Both the position numbers and the translations under genes were made by a program. This document shows, in pieces, positions 14,397 to 23,382 of a stretch of 64,000 nt of DNA; positions within the stretch are counted from its first letter, which is position 1, and each line of letters starts with the position of its first letter. Under the pieces are notes generated by a model that did not search any database, had not been told where the DNA came from, and worked only from the letters and a program-made list of their open reading frames with translations. This DNA is from G965220305 sp965220305 (lineage in GTDB: Bacteria; Chloroflexota; Dehalococcoidia; Lucifugimonadales; UBA3495): NCBI GenBank assembly GCA_965220305.1, contig OZ244817.1:1674001-1738000 (forward strand). The letters run 5' to 3'.

Positions 14397-16193
14397 CTAT
14401 TTTCGGTGTTGGATGAACTCGTAACCGTTTATTTGCCGCACGTCGGTGGTTTTCACGTGCTCAGTCCACTCTTCCAGACGTGGGCCCACCGGCCATACCG
14501 CGTCCATGGTGTAGTAGATGAGGTCGGTGAGCGCGTTGTCCAGCAGGAAGATGCCAATCTCCTGCTCCAAATTATTGCGCTTCACCGGGTCCACCTCGGC
14601 CTGCGCCGCAATCATCTTCTCCTCGATCCAGGGATGCTCTATCCCTCGATTGAAAGGATTGGCGCTGAGGTAACTGCCGTAGCCGGCAGCCGGTGTGGGG
14701 ATGGGGGACCCGGCGTGGCAGGTGTATCCTTGGTAGGTGCGGCCTACCAACTGCGGGCGCAGAGTGCCGTAGGGAATCCGCTGGAAGTTCACGTCCAGCC
14801 CAATGTCGTTAAACATCTGGGCGATGACCTCGCAGGACTCCACCTCGGCGGGGGCGCCGCGAATGGAAGGCGTCAGGGTAATCTCAAACCCGTCGGGATA
14901 ACCGGCCTCGGCCAGCATTTCCTTGGCCCGCTCCGGGTTGTACTCCGGCCAATCCCGCCCTTCCAGGAGGTGCAGGTAGTCGGTGTACCCGGCCAGTGGA
15001 ATCCTGATATGCCCGTGACCGGAGAGGATGGTCTCCACCAGGGCTTCCCGGTCGATAGCCGTCAGCAGGGCCCGCCGGACTTTCCGGGCCTGGGCCCACT
15101 CCGGGGAATTAAAGTCCGGGCTGGCCGATACCCAGGGCAATTCCGGGTCGTAACCCGGCCTCGGCTCTACGCCGGGAATGGGGTACCAGTTGCCGTAGAT
15201 TCTCATCCGCATCAGGATGGCGTTGGGCACCGACATGACCCTGGCCCCGGGCACCGACTCCACCAGGGGTATGGAGTCAAAGGACATGAGGAAGGTGTCC
15301 AACTGGCCGGTCTGGAACCCGGCCAGGCGCGAGGACTCCTCCGGAATTTCCCAGTACACCAGCTCGGCGAAGTGGGGAGTCTGACGCCAGTGGTCTTGCA
15401 CCGCCTCCATCTTCCAGAACTCGCCGGTGCGATGGTCCACAATCTCCCAGGGGCCGGTGGCGGCAATCTGCTCACTGGCCGCCTCAACTCCCATCTCCTC
15501 GGTCTGCTTCTTGCTGGCAATGAATGTGGAGCCGCCGCCGGGCACCATGTGCCAACGCTCGGCAATGATGCCGACCACCGGCTCGCCGGTGTTGACCTTC
15601 ACGGTATAACGGTCGGGCGTCTCCGAGCCTGGCCGGTCTTCCCAGAAGACTGCCAGTTGGCCCGCCCGGGGGTGCTTGCTAAGGCCCCACTGCCGCATGG
15701 ACCAGACCACATCCTCGGAGGTCATTTCCCCGTAGCCCTTGTGGAATTGGACTCCCTCATGGAGCTTGAAGGTCCAGGTGAGGAAGTCGTCGGACAGGCT
15801 CCAGGTGTCCGCCAACATACTCAAGACGTTGCGCTCCAGGTCCTGCATCAACAGTCCCTCGCCGATGGGCGCCGTGGAGTGGACGAAAATCTGCGGGTTA
15901 CCCAGGGTGCTGGGGTGGAGGAAGAAGGGCCCCATTTCCTTCAAGCCAACGTTGATGGCGCCCTCGGGCTGGACCATCGCCACCGGAGGGGCCATCGTTG
16001 GTTGGGACACTGCTGTGGGCGCAGCCGGGGCCTCTTTGGGCGTGTCTGGTTGGGCCGGGGCGGGCTGCTCGGGAGCCGGTTCCGCCGGCGCGGCGGTGCC
16101 GCAAGCCAGGATGAAAGCCAGCGCCAACGTTGCCAGGACGCCCACTAGCCCGACTGTTCCGCTCCGCCCGGTATGTTCGTTATTCTGCTGCAT
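14397..16193 (-). CDS. ABC transporter solute-binding lipoprotein, family 5 (peptide/nickel type)
   Basis: 598 residues. Lipoprotein signal with lipobox LACG at about residue 31 after the hydrophobic LVGVLATLALAFI stretch. A Pro/Ala-rich linker (residues 33-75) follows, then a SBP_bac_5 domain: NVLSMLADTWSLSDDFLTWTFKLHEGVQFHKG is the family's opening signature (W..s.D...ytF.LR..v.Fh.G). RRALLTAIDREALVETI and YNPERAKEMLAEAGYPDGFEITL are also typical. It is anchored outside the cytoplasmic membrane and delivers oligopeptides or similar solutes to a permease. No permease or ATPase gene is adjacent, so it is an orphan binding protein or shares a distant transporter. Confidence 0.93.
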   Translation of the reverse strand: MQQNNEHTGRSGTVGLVGVLATLALAFILACGTAAPAEPAPEQPAPAQPDTPKEAPAAPTAVSQPTMAPPVAMVQPEGAINVGLKEMGPFFLHPSTLGNPQIFVHSTAPIGEGLLMQDLERNVLSMLADTWSLSDDFLTWTFKLHEGVQFHKGYGEMTSEDVVWSMRQWGLSKHPRAGQLAVFWEDRPGSETPDRYTVKVNTGEPVVGIIAERWHMVPGGGSTFIASKKQTEEMGVEAASEQIAATGPWEIVDHRTGEFWKMEAVQDHWRQTPHFAELVYWEIPEESSRLAGFQTGQLDTFLMSFDSIPLVESVPGARVMSVPNAILMRMRIYGNWYPIPGVEPRPGYDPELPWVSASPDFNSPEWAQARKVRRALLTAIDREALVETILSGHGHIRIPLAGYTDYLHLLEGRDWPEYNPERAKEMLAEAGYPDGFEITLTPSIRGAPAEVESCEVIAQMFNDIGLDVNFQRIPYGTLRPQLVGRTYQGYTCHAGSPIPTPAAGYGSYLSANPFNRGIEHPWIEEKMIAAQAEVDPVKRNNLEQEIGIFLLDNALTDLIYYTMDAVWPVGPRLEEWTEHVKTTDVRQINGYEFIQHRK

Positions 16194-17278
16194 ATCGTCG
16201 TTACTCTCTCTAATATCGCTTGTGTTCTTTACTTGGGGATTGTCGATGTAACTTCCACGTAAGGCAGCCCACCGGCGTTTGAGAGGTTATCCGATTCAAG
16301 CCACCCGAAATTTGTCCGAATGTTGCATCGCAACAAGGGCTGGTTCCTGGAGTCCTACCCATCAACCGATGTCTGGTAAAATACAAGTGGGACGTGTTCA
16401 ATCACGTCTCTGCGATGGGTCCCAGGTGCTAAGTTTGGACGACTACCCACCTGGGGCCTGTTCGTTTATCGCCTGGTCACAATAGGGGCCGTGGCTACTC
16501 TTCTTTTATCTCGTGGCACCTCCTCAGTCCTAATTCGTTAAATACGTCCACCAGCTTGGAAGTGGAGCATGTGTCCAACGTTTTCTGTTATATAATGCGC
16601 TATAATCGCTGTTTCGCTAGTTTTTATTATAATAAGATTATATAGTTACCTAGCAATATATGAAGATTAAAATATCGATTCGATGTATAGATAGCACCGT
16701 TGGGCAATTCTAGTTATTGGGAAATTCGTTGTCAACTCTTGAATATATGACCCGGGGTCTTTCCTTTTCCCCACTCCACCTTCGGGTAGTGCAGGCTCTG
16801 GGCGCAGCGAGGGTTCTAAAGTCTACGGTTATCACAAGTCCCCTTACCCCAGAATGACGGCGGCGAATGGCAGCCTACCGGGGAGCTTTGTCTAGCCTCC
16901 ACCCGTAGAATCGAAAGACCTTGTATATAACATCCGGCAATAGCCAAAATCTCCCAACAGCCTCCGTTTCGTTCAATAGCATCGTCAGAGCGCCCGTCGA
17001 AGGGTAGCCTCCACCCCACAAAATAGGGCTGGAAAGACCAAGCAGGGGCGAGGTTGGACCTCGCCCCTGCTGTTTTGACTTGATAGGAGCCCCTGAGACT
17101 TCTATCGTAGGCCGGTTCCGGCGCGTAACATTCTTTTTACAAAGCGGCAACACCGGCGTAACAAGTCCTGCGTAGTCTTGTCAAAAGTGGTAAACAAAAT
17201 GCTTGAGCGAAAATTCGCCAGATAATTAGGCTAATAGCGGGCCAAAGGCCACAACCTTATCCTAAATTGGGGGATTAT
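16194..17278. other. Long intergenic region with an AT-rich island
   Basis: No gene seen over about 1.1 kb between divergent genes. It holds a possible hairpin at about 16419-16465 (TCCCAGGTG ... CACCTGGGG). A strikingly AT-rich island at about 16590-16740 is rich in TATAAT-like strings. Then comes a dispersed-repeat piece at 16780-16830 (GTGCAGGCTCTGGGCGCAGCG), related to 18867-18907. It ends with the strong terminator at 17041. An RNA gene between the AT-rich island and that terminator is possible but unproven. Confidence 0.4.
17041..17075 (+). terminator. Strong intrinsic terminator
   Basis: Perfect 13-bp stem AGCAGGGGCGAGG, loop TTGGA, CCTCGCCCCTGCT, followed by GTTTT. No plus-strand gene ends upstream, so it either ends an unannotated transcript or insulates the amt promoter. 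Confidence 0.7.
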
Positions 17279-18643
17279 ATGTTACGCAGGGCACTTCTAC
17301 TAGCTATGGCAGGGCTGCTGGCGGCGGGGATTTTGGGGGGATACAATGTGGCCTTCGCCCAAGAGATGACCGACGCGGAGCGGATTGCAGCGCTGGAAAA
17401 CGACGCTTCAAACATTCCGATAATGTTTGGCGCGTTCCTGGTGTTCTTCATGCAAGCCGGTTTCGCCTTCCTGGGTGCCGGCCTGATTCGGGCCAAGAAT
17501 ACTACCAACTACATGACCAAGAGCTTCATGGACTTTGCCATCGCCTCCCTCTCCTTCTGGGCCTTCGGGTTCGCCCTGATGTTTGGAGCTTCGGCGATGG
17601 GCATCGTCGGCACGGACAACTTCTTCGTCCTTGACGGCGGAGAAAACAATTCCAACTACGTTAGCTGGGTGTTCCAGATGGTCTTTGCCGGCACCGCCGC
17701 CACCATCGTGGCGGGAGCCGTTGCCGAGCGGACCAAGACCCAGGCTTACCTGGCTTACAGCTTCCTCATCGGCGCAATTATCTATCCGCTCTACGGACAC
17801 TGGGTATGGGGCGGCGGCTGGCTGGGAACTGACCCGGTAACCGAAGTAGCGCGTCTGGCAGTAATTGGGCTGCCGGCAGCGGTTGACTATGCCGGTTCCG
17901 GCGTGGTCCACGCCATGGGCGGCTTCATCGCCCTGGCCGGGGCTGCCGTGGTGGGAGCCCGCAGCGGCAAGTTCAACCGGGACGGCACCGCCAACTTTAT
18001 TGCCGGACACAACTCCACCTACGTAATCATCGGCACCTTCATCCTGTTCTTCGGCTGGTTCGGGTTCAACATCAACACCGGCGACTCCATCGGGCTGAAC
18101 GCCATGAACACCTTGCTGGCCGGCGCCACCGGCGCGGTGGTCGCGCTTTACATCCAACTGGCCCGCACCAACAAGCTGGACATCCTGATGGCGTGTAACG
18201 GCGCGCTGGCCGGACTGGTGGGCATCACCGCTCCGGTAGCCTACGTGGCTCCCTGGGCCGCCGTCGTGATTGGCGCGATAGCCGCACCCATAATGATGCT
18301 GTCGGTCAGCTTCATTGAGAAGGTGCTGAAGATCGACGACCCGGTGGGCGCTGTATCGGTGCACGGCACCTGCGGACTGTGGGGGCTGTTGGCCGTGGGA
18401 ATATTCGCCAACGGCACCAACGACGTTAACGGTCTGGTGAGCGGCGACCCCATGCAGATAGTGTCCCAGCTAATCAGCATGGGCGTGGTCTTGAGCTGGG
18501 CCCTGGTGACCGGCTTCGCCATGTTCCTGATGCTGAAGATGACCATGGGCGTACGAGTCACCGAGGCAGAGGAGTTGGAAGGGTTGGACGTATCGGAGCA
18601 CGGTATTGAAACCTATCCCGAGGCGTCTGCCGCCAGAACTTAA
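17279..18643 (+). CDS. amt: Ammonium transporter (Amt/MEP/Rh) with signal peptide
   Basis: 454 residues from ATG 17279 (GGGGGA six bases before; a TTG at 17267 is less likely). It forms trimeric ammonium channels in the cytoplasmic membrane. A cleavable signal sequence (LLAMAGLLAAGILGGYNVAFA) and a short helix precede the 11-helix Amt core. Signature: FAGTAATIVAGAVAERTK. Both pore histidines are present: YGHWVWGGGW and VHGTCGLWG. The C-terminal tail (VTEAEELEGLDVSEHG) is the conserved regulatory tail that contacts GlnK-type PII proteins. No glnK/glnB gene is adjacent, unlike most amt loci. It starts the nitrogen block with a second amt and two glutamine synthetases. Confidence 0.96.
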   Translation: MLRRALLLAMAGLLAAGILGGYNVAFAQEMTDAERIAALENDASNIPIMFGAFLVFFMQAGFAFLGAGLIRAKNTTNYMTKSFMDFAIASLSFWAFGFALMFGASAMGIVGTDNFFVLDGGENNSNYVSWVFQMVFAGTAATIVAGAVAERTKTQAYLAYSFLIGAIIYPLYGHWVWGGGWLGTDPVTEVARLAVIGLPAAVDYAGSGVVHAMGGFIALAGAAVVGARSGKFNRDGTANFIAGHNSTYVIIGTFILFFGWFGFNINTGDSIGLNAMNTLLAGATGAVVALYIQLARTNKLDILMACNGALAGLVGITAPVAYVAPWAAVVIGAIAAPIMMLSVSFIEKVLKIDDPVGAVSVHGTCGLWGLLAVGIFANGTNDVNGLVSGDPMQIVSQLISMGVVLSWALVTGFAMFLMLKMTMGVRVTEAEELEGLDVSEHGIETYPEASAART

Positions 18644-19162
18644 CCAATGCATTGAACCCTCCTTTCTCTCTTCTGTGTAGGCCGGGGGTTGTGGCCGCCC
18701 CCGGCTTTCACTTTGCCCGCCGCATTCCCGGAATCGCCCGAAAGCACACCGCCTCAGACTAATGTACAATGCCCTGACCGCGGAAATTCCGGTTTCCCAA
18801 GAACCTCTGCCAACGTCGAGTCAGGCCCACCTCGATGCAGGGTCTTTCAGTGGTCACCACCCCGCCTTCGCGGAGTGCAGGCTCTGAGCGAAGCGAAGGG
18901 TCTAAAGCCCCCAACCAGAACACCCTCCACCCCTGGATTCCGGCGCAGGCCGGAATGACGGTGGGGGTGGCCTCTAGCTTGTAGTGAGCCGGTCCCACAA
19001 GGTCGGAGGGGTGACAGTTGTGGGCGGCGGGAACCTTCCTGAAGAGAATCGGGCCTCCCAAAAACTCCTTCAGATGTAACATAAAGTTAACATTTTTGAA
19101 AATAGTATGTAACAACTCCCCTCCATACTGGGGAACATCAAATCTGAACCGGGAGCGTCACG
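18644..19162. other. Intergenic region between the two amt genes
   Basis: Contains the terminator of the first amt, a long-repeat piece (18867-18907, GTGCAGGCTCTGAGCGAAGC), one copy of the genome's main palindrome (18931-18967), and an AT-rich patch (19076-19115). That patch may be the promoter region for the small peptide gene and second amt. No gene seen. Confidence 0.45.
18681..18708 (+). terminator. Terminator of the first amt gene
   Basis: GCCGGGGG, short loop, CCCCCGGC followed by TTTCACTTT, 38 bases after the stop codon. Confidence 0.75.
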
Positions 19163-19246
19163 ATGGAAATCCTTGCAGCAGCCGGCACCTTCGTAGGACT
19201 ATTCAGTTTGTGGGTGCTGCTCCCCAAGAAATTTCTCAAGAAGTAA
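19163..19246 (+). CDS. 27-residue membrane peptide upstream of the second amt
   Basis: Small frame M-EILAAAGTFVGLFSLWVLLP-KKFLKK: one hydrophobic helix and a short Lys-rich tail, which by the positive-inside rule would face the cytoplasm. GGGAG lies eight bases before the ATG. It precedes a structured intergenic RNA and the second ammonium transporter. It could be a leader peptide or a small membrane subunit. No family recognised. Confidence 0.45.
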   Translation: MEILAAAGTFVGLFSLWVLLPKKFLKK

Positions 19247-19281
19247 TCACCCCTTCCACCACCAAGGTTAGTTGTGTACAT

Positions 19282-19351
19282 CTAAAAAGTGGGGCTATAG
19301 GAGTCCATGCTCGGGGGTTGTCCCGGGGCATGGGCTTTCTGCACTTTTTAG
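19282..19351 (+). ncRNA. Structured RNA candidate in the leader of the second amt
   Basis: Outer stem CTAAAAAGTG (19282-19291) pairs perfectly with CACTTTTTAG (19342-19351). An inner stem, CCATGCTC (19305-19312) with GGGCATGG (19326-19333, one G-U), carries a GGG...CCC loop. Asymmetric internal bulges lie between the two. It is about 100 bases before the amt start, so a regulatory leader (attenuator or riboswitch-like) is possible. The T-run lies inside the outer stem, so it is not a standard terminator. Confidence 0.45.
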
Positions 19352-19448
19352 ACCATCGGGTAATTTCCAATAGAGTTTCCTCCAGGACTTGCCGGTCGCC
19401 GGTACAGTCTTAGGAATCCCAAAGAGAAGGGAGGAAAAGAACTACCAA

Positions 19449-20675
19449 ATGGGTACGGCAGATACCGCCTGGGTATTGGCGTCATCAGCCGCGGTGCTGT
19501 TGATGACTCCCGGGCTGGCTTTCTTCTACGGTGGGTTGGTAAGCCGGAGGAACGCCAACGGCACCATAATGCACAGCTTTATGGCCATGGGGCTGGTGGG
19601 CGTGGTGTGGGTGTTGTGGGGTTACAGCCTGGCTTTTGGCCCAGACGTGGGGGGTATCGGCTTCGTTGGCAACTTGGAGTGGTTTGGGTTGTTGGGTGTG
19701 AGCGCTAGCGAAGCCGGTCCCTACGCCGATAATATTCCCCACCAGGCATTCATGATCTTCCAGGGCATGTTCGCCATCATCACTCCGGCCCTGATAACCG
19801 GCGCATTCGCCGAGCGCATGAAATTCAGCGCCTATGCCATCTTCGTCGTCCTGTGGGCAACCATAGTCTACGCGCCCGTAGCCCATTGGGTCTGGGGTGG
19901 CGGATGGCTGGAAAGTATGGGGGCATTGGACTTCGCCGGCGGCACGGTGGTGCACATCAACTCCGGCGTTGGCGCCCTGGCAGCCGCGTTGATTATCGGC
20001 AAAAGAACGGGATTCGGCAATCAGGAAATGCGTACCCACAATGTTCCCCACAATGTTCCCATGGTGGTGCTAGGAGCCGGGTTACTGTGGTTCGGCTGGT
20101 TTGGTTTCAATGCCGGAAGCGCCCTCAGCCCCAATGGCACGGCAGTCAACGCTTTCGTGGTTACCAACACCGCCGCCGCCGCCGCAGTCATCGGGTGGGT
20201 CGCCATGTCCTGGATATTTGGCCGCAAGCCCAGCGTCATCGGCGCGGCCTCGGGGGCAGTGGCCGGACTGGTGGCAATTACCCCGGCAGCCGGGTTCGTC
20301 GGGGCGATGCCCGCCATAATCATCGGCGCGGGGGCCGGCATCATCTGTTACGGAGCCATTGAATTACTGCTAAAATTGAAAGTGGACGACGCCCTGGCCG
20401 TGTGGGGTGTTCACGGCATGGGCGGCACCTGGGGCGCGCTGGCTGCCGGCATTTTCGTGGGCATCGGCTTCGGGTCCCTGGCTGAAGGCGTCAGTCGGGG
20501 AGAACAGATACTGGTCCAACTGGTTGGCATCGTAGTTACCTGGGCTTGGGCATTCATTATGACTGGCATAATATTGCTGGCCCTCAAATACACCATCGGG
20601 TTACGGGTCTCCCCGGCGGAAGAGGAGGCCGGGCTGGACCTCTCCGAGCATGGCGAGGGGGCGTATACGCCCTAG
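19449..20675 (+). CDS. amt: Ammonium transporter, second copy
   Basis: 408 residues from the ATG at 19449 (GTADTAWVLASSAAVLLMTPGL is the normal Amt N-terminus; GGGAGG lies about 15 bases before). Upstream in-frame codons give a polar extension with no support. It has no signal peptide, unlike the first copy. Motifs: ITPALITGAFAERMKFSAYA, pore His in PVAHWVWGGGW and WGVHGMGGTWG, GVGALAAALIIGKR. The tail RVSPAEEEAGLDLSEHGEGAY is the PII-contact region. It is divergent from the first copy, so it is not a recent duplication. It is followed by the type II glutamine synthetase gene after 111 bp. Confidence 0.96.
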   Translation: MGTADTAWVLASSAAVLLMTPGLAFFYGGLVSRRNANGTIMHSFMAMGLVGVVWVLWGYSLAFGPDVGGIGFVGNLEWFGLLGVSASEAGPYADNIPHQAFMIFQGMFAIITPALITGAFAERMKFSAYAIFVVLWATIVYAPVAHWVWGGGWLESMGALDFAGGTVVHINSGVGALAAALIIGKRTGFGNQEMRTHNVPHNVPMVVLGAGLLWFGWFGFNAGSALSPNGTAVNAFVVTNTAAAAAVIGWVAMSWIFGRKPSVIGAASGAVAGLVAITPAAGFVGAMPAIIIGAGAGIICYGAIELLLKLKVDDALAVWGVHGMGGTWGALAAGIFVGIGFGSLAEGVSRGEQILVQLVGIVVTWAWAFIMTGIILLALKYTIGLRVSPAEEEAGLDLSEHGEGAYTP

Positions 20676-20786
20676 AAGCCGCCGGACCTGGGGCCGGACA
20701 GAGTCTGCGGCGACTGAGCGCCCGCATTGACTTGAAAACGGCTCGCCGAAGAATAATAATGGAATAAAACTCGCGAGGTTTGAGCT

Positions 20787-21794
20787 ATGAGTTACTACAA
20801 GGCAGAATACATTTGGATCGATGGGCAAGAACCCACGGCCAAGCTGCGCTCCAAGGGCAAGATTGTTCCGACGGGGGAGGATCTGCCTATCTGGGGATTC
20901 GACGGTTCCAGCACTAGCCAGGCCCCGGGGGAAAACTCTGACTGCGTTTTGAATCCGGTCTTCGTCTGCCCCGATCCGGTCCGGGGCGGGGACAACAAGC
21001 TGGTGATGTGCGAAGTCCTGCTCACCGACATGTCGCCCCATCCTTCCAACACCCGGGCCGCTTGCGCTGCGGCGGCAGAAAAGTTCGGCAGTTTCGATAC
21101 CTGGTTCGGCATTGAGCAGGAGTATACTTTCTTCAAGGGTGCGCGGCCCCTGGGCTTCCCGGAAAACGGCTTCCCACCGCCCCAGGGCGGCTATTACTGC
21201 GGCGTGGGCATAGACGAAGTATTTGGCCGCCCCACCGTGGAAAAACACATGGACGCCTGCCTCGAAGCTGGCCTGATGATTTCCGGCATCAACGGCGAGG
21301 TTATGCCGGGACAATGGGAGTTCCAGATTGGCCCCTTGGCCGCTCCTGCGGTGGGGGACCACCTGTGGGTGGCCCGGTGGCTCCTCTACCGTATCGGCGA
21401 GGAGGACGGGATAACCGCAACTCTGGACCCCAAGCCGGTTCGCGGCGACTGGAACGGCGCGGGAGCCCACCACAACGTTTCCACCAACCAGATGCGGGAG
21501 AGCTACGACGCGTGCATCGCCGCCGCCGAAGCCCTGGCGGCCAACCACGACAACCATATCGTCAACTACGGCCACCGGATTGAAGAGCGGTTGACCGGCC
21601 TCCACGAGACCTGCGCTTACACCGAGTTCAGGTATGGCGTTTCCGACCGGGGCGCGTCGGTGCGGATTCCGTGGCAGGTTGCCCGGGACGGGAAGGGCTA
21701 CATCGAGGACCGCCGCCCCAACGCCAACGTTGACCCCTACGTTGCCACCAGGCTGATAATCGAAACGGTATGCGGAGCAGCTACCGCCGCCTAA
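20787..21794 (+). CDS. glnII: Glutamine synthetase type II (eukaryote-type)
   Basis: 335 residues, the size of GSII. It makes glutamine from glutamate, ammonia and ATP. GSII hallmarks: LPIWGFDGSSTSQAPGENSD (beta-grasp domain), FGIEQEYTFF, GEVMPGQWEFQIGP (metal-binding Glu residues), WNGAGAHHNVST (ammonia/ATP site), and the C-terminal RRPNANVDPYVATRLI. GSII is made of ten subunits and is not adenylylated. GAGG precedes the ATG. It sits between amt and a type I enzyme gene, so imported ammonium would be assimilated at once. GSII genes in bacteria are patchy in distribution and often thought to be acquired from eukaryotes. Confidence 0.96.
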   Translation: MSYYKAEYIWIDGQEPTAKLRSKGKIVPTGEDLPIWGFDGSSTSQAPGENSDCVLNPVFVCPDPVRGGDNKLVMCEVLLTDMSPHPSNTRAACAAAAEKFGSFDTWFGIEQEYTFFKGARPLGFPENGFPPPQGGYYCGVGIDEVFGRPTVEKHMDACLEAGLMISGINGEVMPGQWEFQIGPLAAPAVGDHLWVARWLLYRIGEEDGITATLDPKPVRGDWNGAGAHHNVSTNQMRESYDACIAAAEALAANHDNHIVNYGHRIEERLTGLHETCAYTEFRYGVSDRGASVRIPWQVARDGKGYIEDRRPNANVDPYVATRLIIETVCGAATAA

Positions 21795-21817
21795 GGCTTA
21801 CGGGACATTCCAACTGC

Positions 21818-21845
21818 CCAACGCCGCCTCCAGGGGCGGCGTTGG
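21818..21845 (+). terminator. Terminator after the type II glutamine synthetase gene
   Basis: Perfect 11-bp stem CCAACGCCGCC, loop TCCAGG, GGCGGCGTTGG, 23 bases after the stop codon. No clear T-run. Confidence 0.6.
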
Positions 21846-21976
21846 CATGTATGAAGCATGGCCAGGTGGCTTATCCGGCGGCGACAGGGTCCCAAAAGCC
21901 GCACCCTTCGCCCCGATGTTTCCCTGGCTCCCTACTATGGGCTACAATAGGTTTAACTCCACCGGGGTGAAGACTT

Positions 21977-23317
21977 ATGATAACTGACGACCGGGACGCC
22001 GGGCGTGAATACGTGCTGCGGAGCGCCAGGGACAACGATGTTAAGTTCATCCGCCTCTGGTTCACCGACATATTGGGCAACCTGAAGGGGTTTGCCCTCA
22101 ACGTGGACGACCTGGAAGACGCCATTGAGCGGGGCGTGGGGTTTGATGGTTCGGCCATCGAGGGCTACGCCCGCAGCGACGAGAGCGATATGCGGGCCTT
22201 CCCGGACCCCAGCACCTTTGCCCTGCTGCCCTGGCGGCCCCGCCAGAATGCGGTGGCCCGTATGTTCTGCGACATTTACACCCCCAGGGCCGAACCCTTC
22301 ATGGGCGATCCCCGGCAGGTGTTGAAGCGCAACCTGGAACGGCTGGCCCAGTTGGGCTACATTTACTACGTGGGGCCGGAGTTAGAGTTCTTCTACCTGA
22401 AGAGCCCGGAGGAACCGGAACCCCTGGACCGGCACGGTTACTTCGACCAGCTTTCCAGCAGCATCTCCTCGGACCTGCGCCGGGATACGGTGCTCAACCT
22501 GTCGGAGCTGGGCATTCCGGTGAAATACTCCCACCACGAAGCCGCCCCCAGCCAGCACGAGATCGACCTTCAGTACACCGACGCCCTGACCATGGCCGAC
22601 AACGTGATGACGGCAAAGTTGGCTATTAAGGAATTGGCCCAACTGCGGGGCGCTTACGCCACCTTCATGCCCAAGCCTCTACCCGGGGTCAACGGCTCCG
22701 GGATGCACACCCACCAGTCCCTGTTCCGGGGCAACCAAAATGCCTTCTACGACGTGGACGACGAGTACCATCTATCCTCGGTGGGCAAGCGGTTCATCGC
22801 CGGGCTGGTCCGCCATGCGCCGGAGATTACCCTGGTAACCAACCAGTGGGCCAACTCCTACAAGCGGCTGGTGCCCGGCTACGAAGCGCCGGTGTACATA
22901 TCCTGGGCCTACACCAACCGCTCCGACCTAATCCGGCTGCCGGCCTACAAGCCGGGCTACGAGACCTCGATACGCATCGAGTACCGGGCGCCGGACCCGG
23001 CCTGCAACCCCTACCTGGCCTTCAGCGCTATGTTGGCCGCTGGCATGAAGGGCATCGAGGAGGATTACCCCCTGCCGCCGCCGGTGGAAGAGAATGTGTT
23101 CCTGATGTCGGAGGAAGAGCGGCAGACCCGGGGCATCAAGGCGCTGCCCGCCAGCCTGGGGGAAGCGATTTCCCTGGCCGAAAACAGCGACCTGTTGCAG
23201 CAGACCCTGGGGCCACACGTCTTCAGCAGCTTCATCCAAAACAAGAAGATTGAGTGGGAGCAGTACCGCTCCACCCTCAGCGATTACGAGATTGCCCGCT
23301 ACCTGCCCCATTTGTAG
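21977..23317 (+). CDS. glnA: Glutamine synthetase type I (alpha-type)
   Basis: 446 residues, the length of the GSI-alpha group. Beta-grasp: FIRLWFTDILGNLKGFAL, GVGFDGSAIEGYARSDESDM. Catalytic: YVGPELEFFYL, HHEAAPSQHEIDL, NGSGMHTHQSLF, and the Arg-rich RIEYRAPDPACNPYLAFSAM. The C-terminus (LSDYEIARYLPHL) lacks the NLYDLP-type adenylylation site, so activity control is probably by feedback inhibition and not by GlnE. GGGGTGAAG lies before the ATG, and a GGGCTACAATAGG element (about 21940) is a candidate -10 region, so it may have its own promoter. Confidence 0.97.
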   Translation: MITDDRDAGREYVLRSARDNDVKFIRLWFTDILGNLKGFALNVDDLEDAIERGVGFDGSAIEGYARSDESDMRAFPDPSTFALLPWRPRQNAVARMFCDIYTPRAEPFMGDPRQVLKRNLERLAQLGYIYYVGPELEFFYLKSPEEPEPLDRHGYFDQLSSSISSDLRRDTVLNLSELGIPVKYSHHEAAPSQHEIDLQYTDALTMADNVMTAKLAIKELAQLRGAYATFMPKPLPGVNGSGMHTHQSLFRGNQNAFYDVDDEYHLSSVGKRFIAGLVRHAPEITLVTNQWANSYKRLVPGYEAPVYISWAYTNRSDLIRLPAYKPGYETSIRIEYRAPDPACNPYLAFSAMLAAGMKGIEEDYPLPPPVEENVFLMSEEERQTRGIKALPASLGEAISLAENSDLLQQTLGPHVFSSFIQNKKIEWEQYRSTLSDYEIARYLPHL

Positions 23318-23382
23318 GGCAGATAAGGGGCAGTAGCAATACCCCCGCCAAGTAGCCCTACCGCCCCACTTTGATCGCAAAA

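Noticed and set aside
14406..16148. 580-residue plus-strand open frame opposite the binding-protein gene
   Set aside because: It is the antisense of a clear family 5 binding protein, has no recognisable domain, and is explained by high GC.
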